From the NCBI GenBank assembly GCA_019117005.1, contig DXAO01000010.1:1-36798 (forward strand): 36,798 bases of DNA, written 5' to 3'. The position numbers and the translations under genes were made by a program. Below are positions 27,202-34,877 of the stretch, in pieces. The notes beneath the pieces are model-generated. The model did not search any database. It had not been told where the DNA came from and worked only from the letters and a program-made list of their open reading frames with translations. How positions within the stretch are numbered: the stretch's first letter is position 1; the number at the start of each line of letters is the position of its first letter. Source of the DNA: Candidatus Collinsella stercoripullorum (GTDB lineage: Bacteria; Actinomycetota; Coriobacteriia; Coriobacteriales; Coriobacteriaceae).

Positions 27202-28137
27202 TTACTTCTCGGAGACGTTGCCCTCGGCGTCCTTGACGACCGTCATCTTGGAGACGGGGATGAAGCCATGCTCCTCGACGAGCGAGCCCTGGACGTCCTC
27301 GGAGAGCATGTACTCCAGGAAGGCAGTGGTGGCCTCGTCGGCATCCTGCTTGCAGTACATATGCTCGGTGGCCCAGATGGGGAAGGAGTTGTCGTAGACG
27401 TTCTCGCTCGTGGGCTCGACGCCGTTGACCTTGATAGCGGTGAAGCTCTCGTCGTCGAAGTGGGAGAAGTCGAGGTAGGAGATGGCGTTGTCGGTGGAGC
27501 CCATCTGGGTCACGACGTCACCGGACTTGTCGAGCTCGGCCTCGCCCTTGAAGGTGCTCTCGGCGGCGCCGGCGCCGAAGACGGCGGCCTCGAAGGTGGC
27601 GCGGGTGCCGGAGCCGGACTTGCGGTTGAGGACGTAGATCGCGGCGTCCTCGCCGCCGACCTCGCTCCAGTTGGTGATCTCGCCGGAGAAGATGCCGGCG
27701 AGCTGCTCGATGGTCAGGTCGTCGACGGTGACGTTCTTGGAGACGACCGGGCCCATGCCCACGACGGCGACCTCATGGTCGACGAGGTCGGCGCACTGGT
27801 CGGCCTCGAGCTTGGTCTCGGCGAAGACGTCGGAGTTGCCGATGGTGACGGTGCCGTCGGCCACGGCGGTCAGGCCGGTGCCGGAACCGTTGCCGGAACC
27901 GGTGATGGAGACGTCCGGGTTGTCGTTCATGAACTGCTCGGCGGCAGCCTCGACGAGCGCCTGGAAGGAGGAGGCGCCGTCATAGGTCACGGTACCGGCG
28001 ACCGTGGAGCCCTCAGCGGCAGCGGAACCGGCGGAGGCGGTGTCACCGCCGCAGCCGGCGAGGCCGAGGCCCGCGACGGCAGCGAGGCCGCCGGCGAAAC
28101 CGAGGAACTGACGACGAGAGCAAGCGTGATCGAACAT
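27202..28137 (-). CDS. pstS: Phosphate-binding lipoprotein PstS, twin-arginine exported
   Basis: 311 residues. Captures phosphate outside the membrane for PstCAB. The N-terminus has a twin-arginine motif SRRQFLG (R8, R9) and a lipobox LAGC with lipidated C29, so the protein should be folded before export and anchored to the membrane. The mature part shows the family's GSSTV-like YDGASSFQAL, SGNGSGTGLTAVADGTVTIGNSDV, LTIEQLAGIFSGEITNWSEVGG and the phosphate-binding NRKSGSGTRATFE. ATG 28137 follows AAAGGAG. First gene of the operon, preceded by a PHO-box-like array. Confidence 0.97.
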   Translation of the reverse strand: MFDHACSRRQFLGFAGGLAAVAGLGLAGCGGDTASAGSAAAEGSTVAGTVTYDGASSFQALVEAAAEQFMNDNPDVSITGSGNGSGTGLTAVADGTVTIGNSDVFAETKLEADQCADLVDHEVAVVGMGPVVSKNVTVDDLTIEQLAGIFSGEITNWSEVGGEDAAIYVLNRKSGSGTRATFEAAVFGAGAAESTFKGEAELDKSGDVVTQMGSTDNAISYLDFSHFDDESFTAIKVNGVEPTSENVYDNSFPIWATEHMYCKQDADEATTAFLEYMLSEDVQGSLVEEHGFIPVSKMTVVKDAEGNVSEK

Positions 28138-28256
28138 GGTTCTCCTTTCGCGAACGTGTCATTCGCAGCGTCTGTGCGGACGGCCATGCAGACCCGCCCG
28201 CTGTTCGATTGGCTACTCTATCGCTCGCGGAGCCGCCGCCACCGCTCGCCGACGTC

Positions 28257-28324
28257 TTATTACGATGCTCTGATTAACCATTACGCAACAATAGCGCGGA
28301 CCTTACGGGACGTTTACAAACGGC
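28257..28324 (-). promoter_or_regulatory. PHO-box-like direct repeats and promoter of pst
   Basis: TTAC-type hexamers recur every 11 bp on the + strand: TTACGC (28281), the degenerate TAGCGC (28292), TTACGG (28303) and TTACAA (28314). Phased 11-bp direct repeats are how PhoB/PhoP-type OmpR-family regulators bind. A TAATAA on the - strand (28257-28262) is a possible -10. Assignment to a Pho regulator is inference from position upstream of pstS and spacing. Confidence 0.55.
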
Positions 28325-28526
28325 CCGGGGAGCGGAGGACATGTAACGGGGAGCCCTTCTGCAGACCCTCGCCCTGAATCCGCGGCGGCGACCTCGCGGG
28401 AGGGCTTTTGTCCGGAACCCGTCCCTTGTGGCCTCTTGACCCCCGCTCCGAGGGCGAGCGCATCTACCCCGGGAAGGGGCAGACATGCCCCCTGGAACGC
28501 CGAAAACTCGCCCAATCGGGCGAAAC

Positions 28527-28672
28527 GGGTGTTCCGGGGGTACATCAGTGCGTTCCGGGGTACATCAGTGCGTTCCGGGGGTGTGTCAGTGCGTTCCGGG
28601 GGCATGGCAGGGCGTTCCAGGGGTGCGCCAGGGTGTTCAGGGGACCTGAGAACCCGCTCCCGGGGCGCAGCA
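28527..28672. repeat. 21-bp tandem repeat array
   Basis: Six or seven units: 28527, 28548 (20 bp), 28568, 28589, 28610, 28631 and a poor one at 28652. The core is GTGCGTTCCGGGGG followed by TACATCA, TGTGTCA or CATGGCA; similarity falls from left to right. The frame stays open and would give 7-residue repeats on both strands, but there is no ribosome site or coding bias. It lies in the gene-free stretch 28138-29126. Confidence 0.8.
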
Positions 28673-28705
28673 AGACACACCAGGCTCATCACAAGATCCC
28701 AACGG

Positions 28706-28795
28706 GGACATGTCCGTTCGTCATGGGAACATACTCCTGGCCGCCGCGGTGGCGACGGCCGCTCTGGACACCTCCGCTCGTCACGGGAACATGCT
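28706..28795. repeat. 60-bp-period direct repeat
   Basis: GGACATGTCCGTTCGTCATG.. (from 28706) and GGACACCTCCGCTCGTCACG.. (from 28766) match over about 30 bp, both ending GGGAACATRCTC. Confidence 0.7.
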
Positions 28796-28800
28796 CGCGC

Positions 28801-28880
28801 GCTCCCCGGAGATGGCAAGGGCTCCCCAAAGATGGCCGGGTCTCCCCGCAGATGGCAGAGTCTCTCCAGGACGTGGCCAG
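28801..28880. repeat. 20-bp tandem repeat array, four units
   Basis: Units at exactly 20-bp steps: GCTCCCCGGAGATGGCAAGG, GCTCCCCAAAGATGGCCGGG, TCTCCCCGCAGATGGCAGAG and TCTCTCCAGGACGTGGCCAG. It is unrelated in sequence to the 21-bp array just to the left. Confidence 0.8.
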
Positions 28881-29023
28881 GTATTCTCGGGGTGCGGCGG
28901 ATGTTCCCGTGAATCCCGAAGTGACCCCTCGTTCGATATGCAGCTTCACGCGGTGCGAAGTGCCTGCTGGATGGGATGCTGCCAGAATATGCCCTTTGAA
29001 CGAAAGGAGCTCGACTCGCACAG

Positions 29024-29062
29024 AAAGCGGGAGGGCGGCCCGCATCCGGACCGCCCTCCCGC
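29024..29062 (-). terminator. Terminator of the small membrane protein gene
   Basis: GCGGGAGGGCGG (29027-29038) pairs perfectly with CCGCCCTCCCGC (29051-29062). On the - strand it is followed by TTTCTG, 64 bp after the stop at 29127. Confidence 0.65.
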
Positions 29063-29126
29063 CGATTGATATATGTCGCACATTCTCAGAACTCGAACAG
29101 TCCCCGCAGCTCGCTCATGCCTTGCG

Positions 29127-29501
29127 TCACGAGTCCGCATCCGAGTCGAACGAGTTGCTTGCGATGCGCAGCGCGCACCCGACCACCATGGTCGGAATCG
29201 CCCACAAGCGCGCATCCCCTCCATCAACGATCGGCAATACAACCAAAGAGAAAGTGGAGGCAAGGGACACCAACATGAATAGGATGGCAGCGACGCGGAG
29301 CACCCCGCGCACGTGCCGCGCACGCACCGGATCGCCGCTTCCACACTGTGGCGCGGAAGTGCCGCGACACAGAATGTACAGCGAGCACGCAAGGCAGCCG
29401 TTGATGAACTGAACCCGGTCCGCAAAGCACAGAACTACGCACACCATGAGCGCCGAACCGACGAGCAACGCTGCGGCCGCCCTTCCAACCGATCCACCCA
29501 T
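29127..29501 (-). CDS. Putative multi-pass membrane protein, 124 residues
   Basis: 124 residues, no recognised family. Three to four hydrophobic segments: AAAALLVGSALMVCVVLCFA (about 8-27), INGCLACSLYILC (33-45), VLRVAAILFMLVSLASTFSLVVLPIV (66-91) and LWAIPTMVVGCALRI (98-112), with a basic loop RARHVRG between. Support: hydrophobic pattern, a terminator in the right orientation after the stop. Against: weak ribosome site before ATG 29501 (AGAAGG is too far). The base and codon mix is less GC-rich than neighbours, so it may be acquired. An overlapping frame just upstream encodes a plausible basic helix (FMLHGRIRYPVLRELLKKVRV), so a frameshifted longer original gene is possible. Confidence 0.5.
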   Translation of the reverse strand: MGGSVGRAAAALLVGSALMVCVVLCFADRVQFINGCLACSLYILCRGTSAPQCGSGDPVRARHVRGVLRVAAILFMLVSLASTFSLVVLPIVDGGDARLWAIPTMVVGCALRIASNSFDSDADS

Positions 29502-29642
29502 GATTCACCCGAACCTTCTTCAGGAGCTCCCTCAAAACAGGATAGCGAATCCTCCCGTGCAGCATGAACTGAAAACCAAGGGCCTTCGGCTCACCGCCGT
29601 CTGAAATGCGGCCATCTGTGCGGTGCGGGACATGGACCAGGC

Positions 29643-31055
29643 TTACAGATCGACCTCCATGAGGCGCAGGATCGCCAGAATGTAGATCTTGAAGGCCTCC
29701 TTGAGCTGCGCCTCGCTCGCGCACTCGTTGGGACCGTGCATCGAGCCGCCCCATGCGGGGAGCTCGAGGTCGTTGTCCTCGGGCCCGAAGGAGACGGCGC
29801 GGGCGAAGTTGCGTGCGTAGGTGCCGCCGCCCATCGAGAAGGGCTCGGCGGGACGGCCCGTGACCTCGCGGTAGACGTCGAGCAGCGTCTGGACGGCGGG
29901 ATGGTCCGCGGAGACAGAGAACGGCTCCTTGGCGTGGTCGGTCGTGCAGGTGGCGCCGAACTCCGCCGCCAGCGCGCGGCAGCTCTCGGCGATCCGCCCG
30001 TCCGTGGTGCTGTCGGGATAGCGCACGTCGATGGTCTGCCGGATGCGCCCGTCGGAGACCTCCACGGTGCCGCCGATGACCGTGAGCGGACCGAACGCCT
30101 CGTTGGAGCTCGCGATGCCCATGGACGCCCCCGCGGTGTCCTCATGGATCCGGGACATGAGCTCCAGGAAGGGGCGCTCGGAGGCGGAGACGAGGTCGGC
30201 GCCGCGCAGGTAGTCCACGATGAGGGCGATGGCGTTGACCGTGCCCTCGGGCAGCGACGCATGCCCGCCGATACCGCGCGCCGTGATGCGCGTGCGGCCG
30301 GAGGCGACCGCCTCGATCGCCAGACGGTCGGCGTTCGCCGCGGGGGCGGGGCACGCCGAGGCGTCCACGGCGAGCTCGCACACCGACTCGGCCGGGATGG
30401 CGTTGGTGGCCTCGGCGCCGCTCCAGGACAGGATGACCCCGTCGGTGACGGGAGCGCTCGTGAAGGTGGCGCCGTACCGCCCCTTCTCCGCGTTGCCCAC
30501 GGGGAACTCCGCGTCGGGCGTGAAGAGGAAGTCCGGGTCGTCGTGGCCGGAGAGGTAATGGTGGATGTCGGTCATACCCACCTCCTCGTCGCAGCCGATG
30601 AGGGCGCGGAAGGTGTAGCGCGGGACGGTGCCGAGCTGCTTCAGGAAGGCGCCCGCGTACAGCGAGAGCACCGCGGGCCCCTTGTCGTCGATCACGCCGC
30701 GGCCGAGCAGCCAGCCCTCGCGCCGCGTGCAGGTGAACGGGTCGGTGTTCCAGCCCGGGCCGGCGGGCACCACGTCGACGTGCGCGATCGTGGCGATCTG
30801 CCGGTCCTCGGCGCCCGGGATGTCGGCGATGCCCACGTACCCCTCGTCATCGCCCACCTCGTACCCGAGCTTCTCGGCGATGCCGAGCGCGCAGTCCAGC
30901 GCGCCGCGGACGGGGGCGCCGAACGGGGCCCCCGGGGTGCCCTGGGATGCATCGGCCACCGAGGGATGGGCGACGAGCGCGGCGATATCGGCCACGACGT
31001 CCTCCCAGACCTCGTCCACGTACGCCTCGACCTGAGCGGTGATCTTGCTGTCCAT
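29643..31055 (-). CDS. M20 dipeptidase, Sapep/PepV-like
   Basis: 470 residues. Cytoplasmic zinc dipeptidase of the PepV/Sapep group, releasing amino acids from short peptides. Seen: ATIAHVDVVPAG (H92, D94), GRGVIDDKGPAVLSLYA (D123, D124), LIGCDEEVGMTD (catalytic/metal E157, E158), FLFTPDAEFPVGNAEKG (the PDxxFPxxxxEKG phrase typical of PepV), ITARGIGGHASLPEGTVNAI in the lid domain and a terminal GGGTYARNF with WGGSMHGPNE (metal histidine). Length matches the family. ATG 31055 follows AAGGAGGA. The HAD hydrolase lies 280 bp upstream; that gap shows only short TGACAGG/CCTGTCA dyads. Confidence 0.94.
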   Translation of the reverse strand: MDSKITAQVEAYVDEVWEDVVADIAALVAHPSVADASQGTPGAPFGAPVRGALDCALGIAEKLGYEVGDDEGYVGIADIPGAEDRQIATIAHVDVVPAGPGWNTDPFTCTRREGWLLGRGVIDDKGPAVLSLYAGAFLKQLGTVPRYTFRALIGCDEEVGMTDIHHYLSGHDDPDFLFTPDAEFPVGNAEKGRYGATFTSAPVTDGVILSWSGAEATNAIPAESVCELAVDASACPAPAANADRLAIEAVASGRTRITARGIGGHASLPEGTVNAIALIVDYLRGADLVSASERPFLELMSRIHEDTAGASMGIASSNEAFGPLTVIGGTVEVSDGRIRQTIDVRYPDSTTDGRIAESCRALAAEFGATCTTDHAKEPFSVSADHPAVQTLLDVYREVTGRPAEPFSMGGGTYARNFARAVSFGPEDNDLELPAWGGSMHGPNECASEAQLKEAFKIYILAILRLMEVDL

Positions 31056-31334
31056 CTTCTCCTCCTTGAGTGCGGCGAGAGGGCCGGCCCCGTCATGCAT
31101 GGCGGATAGCGCGGCCCCGCGCCATGGTCCTTATCTCGAGTCGGCGTCTTGGGCTCCTTGGAGCGGCCGCCCCGTCGGCATGACAGGAGAGGCGCTCCCG
31201 CCTGTCACGCACGTCCGGCTGCACCGGCTGCCACGTCAGTATGACAGCGGGGGCAGCCTCGACCGTCACCGACCGCCGAACGAGGGCGTGCCGTCCGTAT
31301 GCGGCAACGGGACCGCCCGGTCCGCCGAGGTCGG

Positions 31335-32018
31335 TCAGCGCAGGCCGAGCGCCCGGGCGACCTCGCCCATGCCATGGCAGATCACGTCGGCGCCGGCCTC
31401 CTCGTGCTCGCCCGGCTTGGCCGTACCGGTGTAGACGCCGATGCACGGCACGCCGTTCGCGTGGGCGCCGAGCGAATCGTGCTTGCGGTCCCCCACCATC
31501 ACGACCTCGTCCGGGCCGACGCCCAGCTGGCGCAGCGCCTCGCGGATGCAGTCCGCCTTGGTGTCGCGGCCGGGTTCCAGACGGCCCACGACCGCCTCGA
31601 AGGGCGGCAGGTCGAGGGCGCCGATCATGCGCACGGCCATCGACTCGAGCCGCGAGGTCGCGACCGCGATGCGCCGGCCGTCGTCGAGCAGCGCCTGCAG
31701 AAGGTCGCGCACGCCGGGCAGCGGCGGGTAGTCCTCCGGGCGCACCTGCTCGTCGAACAGGGCGCGGTACGTGTCGACGATGGCCTCCGCCTCGGGGCGG
31801 TCGACGCCGACGAGCTCCATGAAGCCGTCGTGCAGGGGCGGCCCGATGATGCTCCCCATATCCCCGATGGCATCGACATCGTATCCGCGGCTCTCGAGCG
31901 CGAGCCGCGCCATCCTGAGGATCGCGGGGCTCGTGTCGGCCAGCGTCCCATCGAAGTCGAACAGGACGACGGGCCGCTCGGCCAGATGGAGCCCCTCGGT
32001 CGGGTCGGTCTCGGTCAT
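31335..32018 (-). CDS. HAD-family phosphatase, phosphoglycolate-phosphatase-like
   Basis: 227 residues. Subfamily IA HAD hydrolase of the Gph/PpaX type. Seen: VVLFDFDGTLADTSPAIL (D21, D23), the cap start IIGPPLHDGFMELVG typical of this group, motif II VATSR, a motif III lysine in RDTKADCIREAL, motif IV VVMVGDRKHDSLGAHANGV and GVYTGTAKPGE. Motif II has Arg two after Thr, within family variation. ATG 32018 follows AAGGAGGTCG. 61 bp downstream of the SMR gene on the same strand, possibly cotranscribed. Actual substrate (phosphoglycolate, pyrophosphate or a nucleotide) unknown. Confidence 0.9.
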   Translation of the reverse strand: MTETDPTEGLHLAERPVVLFDFDGTLADTSPAILRMARLALESRGYDVDAIGDMGSIIGPPLHDGFMELVGVDRPEAEAIVDTYRALFDEQVRPEDYPPLPGVRDLLQALLDDGRRIAVATSRLESMAVRMIGALDLPPFEAVVGRLEPGRDTKADCIREALRQLGVGPDEVVMVGDRKHDSLGAHANGVPCIGVYTGTAKPGEHEEAGADVICHGMGEVARALGLR

Positions 32019-32079
32019 ATGGGCGACCTCCTTCGCGCGCGTTGATACCGCGTACATCATAGCCCAGGCGGCGGCCGCC

Positions 32080-32403
32080 TCAGTGGCCGGCGGTGTTGAG
32101 ATTCAGCAGCACGACGCCGACCACGCACAGCGCGATCCCCGCCAGCCCCGCCGCGTTCAGGCGCTCGCCGAACAGGACGACGGAGATGGCGGTCGTCGCG
32201 ACGATGCCGACCGCGCACCACGTCGCGTACGCCACGGAGAGGTCCACGGTGAGCAAGGCGCGCGAGAGGCTGTAGTAGCACACCGCGTAGAGCAGCACGG
32301 TCGCGACGCTCCACGCGGGCACCGTGAAGCCGTTCGAGTTCTTGAGACAGGTCGTGGCGGCGATCTCCGTCGCGATGGCGACCGCGAGCAGCAGGTATCC
32401 CAT
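32080..32403 (-). CDS. Small multidrug resistance (SMR) family transporter
   Basis: 107 residues, four hydrophobic helices, the exact size of EmrE-like proteins. Works as a dimer exchanging protons for cations such as quaternary ammonium compounds or guanidinium. Seen: the conserved membrane glutamate E13 in AIATEIAATTCLKNSNGF, SLSRALLTVDLSVAYATWCAVGIVAT with the AYAxWxxxG motif in helix 3, and FGERLN before helix 4. The C-terminus NTAGH is short. AAGGGGGGC precedes ATG 32403. Single SMR genes are often QacC/EmrE type or guanidinium exporters (Gdx); no guanidine riboswitch is visible upstream, so the split cannot be decided. Confidence 0.92.
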   Translation of the reverse strand: MGYLLLAVAIATEIAATTCLKNSNGFTVPAWSVATVLLYAVCYYSLSRALLTVDLSVAYATWCAVGIVATTAISVVLFGERLNAAGLAGIALCVVGVVLLNLNTAGH

Positions 32404-32479
32404 CTGCGCCCCCCTTCCTTTCCGAGCGCCGTCATGTGCGGGCATGGCTCCTCCTTGCGCGCCGCGCGGGGGCGGCGCA

Positions 32480-32508
32480 GAAAAAGGCCCCCGGTTTCCC
32501 AGGGGCCT
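32480..32508 (-). terminator. Rho-independent terminator of rpsA
   Basis: On the - strand AGGCCCCTGG, GAAA loop, CCGGGGGCCT, then TTTTT (complement of 32481-32485). It begins about 33 bp after the rpsA stop. Confidence 0.9.
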
Positions 32509-32541
32509 GGCAATCATATGCGCGACGAAGCGAACGCGGCG

Positions 32542-33696
32542 CTACTCCTCGTCCTTCTTCTCGGACGGCAGCGGGGTGACCTCGATCTCGACGCCGAGGG
32601 TCTCGGCGGCGGACTTCATCGACAGGCTGATGCGACGACGGTCGAGGTCGATCTCCATAACCTTGACCTGGACCTTCTCGCCCACGTGGGTGACCTGGCT
32701 GGGCTGGTCCACGTGCTTGTTGGCCATCTCGGAGATGTGCACGAGGCCCTCGATGCCCTCACCGAGGTCGACGAAGGCGCCGAACGGCACGAGCTTGGTG
32801 ACGGTGCCCTCGACGATGGCGCCCACGGGGTACTTCTTGACGAGCGCGCGCCACGGATCCTCGGTGGTCTGCTTGAGACCGAGGGAGATGCGCTCGCGGT
32901 TGAGATCGACGTCCAGGACCTCGACCTCGACCTCCTGGCCGACCTTGACGACCTCGGAGGGGTGGTTGACGTGGTTCCAGGAGAGCTCGGAGATGTGCAC
33001 GAGGCCGTCGATGCCGCCGAGGTCGACAAAGGCGCCGAAGTCGACGATCGAGGAGACGGTGCCCTTGAGGCGCATGCCGACCTGGAGCTTGGAGAGGATC
33101 TCCTGGCGCTCGGCCTTGCGGGCCTCCTCGAGGACGACGCGGCGGGAGAGGACGACGTTGTTGCGTTTGCGGTCCATCTCGATGACGCGGGCCTCGATGC
33201 GGGTGCCGAGGTAGGCGTTGAGGTCCTTGACGCGACGGAGGTCGACGAGGGAGGCGGGCAGGAAGCCGCGCAGGCCGATGTCGAGGATCAGGCCGCCCTT
33301 GACGACCTCGATGACCTCGCCCTCGACGGTCTCGCCGGAGTTGAACTTCTCCTCCACGGCGTTCCAGGCGCGCTCGTACTCGGCGCGCTTCTTGGACAGG
33401 ACGAGGCGACCCTCCTTGTCCTCCTTCTGGAGAACCAGGGCCTCGATCTCGTCGCCCAGGGCCACGACGTCGGCCGGGTTGACGTCCTTGCGGATGGAGA
33501 GCTCGCGGGAGGGGATGACGCCCTCGGACTTGTAGCCGATGTCAAGCAGCACCTCGTCGCGCTCGATCTTCACGACGGAGCCGGTGACGAGATCGCCCTC
33601 GTCGAAGTCGGTCACGGTGCCGTCGATGAGGTTGTTCATCTCCTCGTCGGAGATGTCGTCCAGCGCGAAGATGGACGAGTTCTGAATCTCACTCAA
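32542..33696 (-). CDS. rpsA: Ribosomal protein S1 (four S1 domains)
   Basis: 384 residues. Binds mRNA on the 30S subunit. Four S1 (OB-fold) repeats: about 36-102 (GDLVTGSVVKIERDEVLLDIGYKSEG), 120-187 (GETVEGEVIEVVKGGLILDIGLRGFLPAS), 205-274 (GMRLKGTVSSIVDFGAFVDLGGIDGLVHISE) and 290-360 (GAIVEGTVTKLVPFGAFVDLGEGIEGLVHISE); the last two are the most canonical. Gram-positive-type S1 has four domains rather than the six of E. coli. The best start is TTG at 33696 (TTG-AGT-GAG-ATT) with AAAGGGG 8 nt upstream; no ATG occurs nearby in frame until codon 20. It has its own terminator. Confidence 0.95.
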   Translation of the reverse strand: MSEIQNSSIFALDDISDEEMNNLIDGTVTDFDEGDLVTGSVVKIERDEVLLDIGYKSEGVIPSRELSIRKDVNPADVVALGDEIEALVLQKEDKEGRLVLSKKRAEYERAWNAVEEKFNSGETVEGEVIEVVKGGLILDIGLRGFLPASLVDLRRVKDLNAYLGTRIEARVIEMDRKRNNVVLSRRVVLEEARKAERQEILSKLQVGMRLKGTVSSIVDFGAFVDLGGIDGLVHISELSWNHVNHPSEVVKVGQEVEVEVLDVDLNRERISLGLKQTTEDPWRALVKKYPVGAIVEGTVTKLVPFGAFVDLGEGIEGLVHISEMANKHVDQPSQVTHVGEKVQVKVMEIDLDRRRISLSMKSAAETLGVEIEVTPLPSEKKDEE

Positions 33697-33866
33697 AGGT
33701 GGACCCCTTTCGAACTAACGGGGCCCCGGTCGTCATGGTCGCTGCCTGCAGTGCCTAGAATCGTGGCGTCTACGTGGAAACTTACATGCTCTCGGGGGCC
33801 GACAGATACGTTTGTGCGGGCCCTTTGCCCACACGGGGGATAGAGTAACGTTTTTCGCGTGTGTAT

Positions 33867-33895
33867 TTCAAGCGAGACGGATGGGTATTTATTAT
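33867..33895 (+). promoter_or_regulatory. Promoter of the HAD hydrolase gene
   Basis: TTCAAG (33867-33872), exactly 17 bp, TATTAT (33890-33895), in the most AT-rich stretch of the window (about 33845-33905), 66 bp before the start codon. Confidence 0.65.
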
Positions 33896-33961
33896 TTTCT
33901 CGTAAGAGAGACGCCGAGAAGGACGTCCGGTCGCGGACGAGAGCGCGAAGGGAGGGCCGCC

Positions 33962-34699
33962 ATGATCAGGGCCGTGCTGTTCGACCTGGACGACACGCTG
34001 CTGCGCCTCAACCTCATGGCCTTCATCGCCCGCTACGTGGCCGGTGCCTCGCGCCTGCTCGCGAGCGCCGCGCGCGTGAGCCCGCTCTCGCTCGCCGCCC
34101 CCTTCGCGGGGAGCTTCCTCGCCATAGACGCGCAGGACCGTGCCGACTCCCTCACCAACGAGCAGCTCTTCAACCAGACGTTCTTCTCGGCCTGCGGAAT
34201 CCCGCTGGACGACCCCGTGATCGCCGACCTCATGGAGTGCTACGAGCGCGAGGTCGTGCCGGGCTACGCGGGCGGCGTCGTGTCGGCGCGCCCCGTGGAG
34301 GGCGCGCGCGAGGCCGTTGACGGCGTGTGGAGGGCGGGCCTCGTCTGCGCGCTGGCCACCAACCCCACGTTCTCGCTCGCGTGCGACCGGGCGCGCATGG
34401 GGTGGGCCGGGGTGTCCGAGGACGACTTCGCGCTCGTCTCCACGCTCGCCAACTCGAGTCGCTGCAAGCCGTGCGCGCAGTACTACCAGGAGTTCGCCAA
34501 CCAGCTCGGGGTGCGCCTCGAGGAGTGCCTCATGGTGGGAAACGACGCCACGCGCGACTTCGCACGCCCCGAGTGCGGGCTGCGCACCGCCTACGTGGGT
34601 CACGGCCGGCCCGGGCGCGCCGTCTGGCGCGGACCCATGTCCGAGCTCGCCCGGCAGCTCCCCGAGCTCGTGAAGCGCCTGAACGACGAGGACGCGTAG
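33962..34699 (+). CDS. HAD-superfamily hydrolase
   Basis: 245 residues. Cytoplasmic phosphatase-type enzyme of unknown substrate. Seen: AVLFDLDDTLLRL (D8, D10), a helical cap with Ala/Leu/Ser-rich helices (ARYVAGASRLLASAARVSPLSLAAPFAGSFLA), motif II ALATNPTFSL (Thr), a motif III lysine in SSRCKPCAQYYQE, and motif IV CLMVGNDATRDFARPECGL. The GNDxxxD form of motif IV is normal for the superfamily. ATG 33962 follows GAAGGGAGGG and a good promoter, while the longer open frame from 33812 lacks both. The cysteine-containing KPCAQYYQEF segment is distinctive. Divergent from rpsA. Confidence 0.88.
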   Translation: MIRAVLFDLDDTLLRLNLMAFIARYVAGASRLLASAARVSPLSLAAPFAGSFLAIDAQDRADSLTNEQLFNQTFFSACGIPLDDPVIADLMECYEREVVPGYAGGVVSARPVEGAREAVDGVWRAGLVCALATNPTFSLACDRARMGWAGVSEDDFALVSTLANSSRCKPCAQYYQEFANQLGVRLEECLMVGNDATRDFARPECGLRTAYVGHGRPGRAVWRGPMSELARQLPELVKRLNDEDA

Positions 34700-34708
34700 G
34701 CGCGCGGC

Positions 34709-34832
34709 GGTTGTCAGTGCTTTTTGGCGAGGGGTTCGAGTATCGGGCACTCCTCCGCCTGCATAGCCGCAGGTAGAGAAATGCTATCTTCGCGGTGATA
34801 CTTACGAGGCCGCCGAAAAAGCACTGACAACC
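34709..34832. repeat. 124-bp inverted-repeat element with internal stems
   Basis: Terminal arms GGTTGTCAGTGCTTTTTGGCG (34709-34729, one base fewer than its partner) and 34811-34832 are complementary. Inside, AGTATC pairs with GATACT, and CCTGC-ATAGCC-GCAGG forms a hairpin. The interior is less GC-rich than the flanks and has no open frame. It begins 10 bp after the HAD gene stop and could act as its terminator on transcription through the T5 run. It resembles a MITE or REP-derived unit. Confidence 0.7.
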
Positions 34833-34877
34833 GAGACGCGTCTCGCCCGAGGGAGTGGCGGGCAAGCGGCGTGGCGC

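Noticed and set aside
26134..28377. Long + strand open frame rich in Asp/Gly/Glu/Val opposite pstSCA
   Set aside because: Antisense shadow of the pst genes; repeated acidic composition reflects the complement of GC-biased codons.
28408..29412. + strand open frame containing 7-residue repeats
   Set aside because: The repeats come from the 21-bp DNA array, the reading frame has no ribosome site, and codon bias is absent; treated as non-coding repeats.
33812..33961. Upstream extension of the HAD hydrolase open frame
   Set aside because: The promoter (33867-33895) and ribosome site place the start at 33962, where the HAD motif begins normally.
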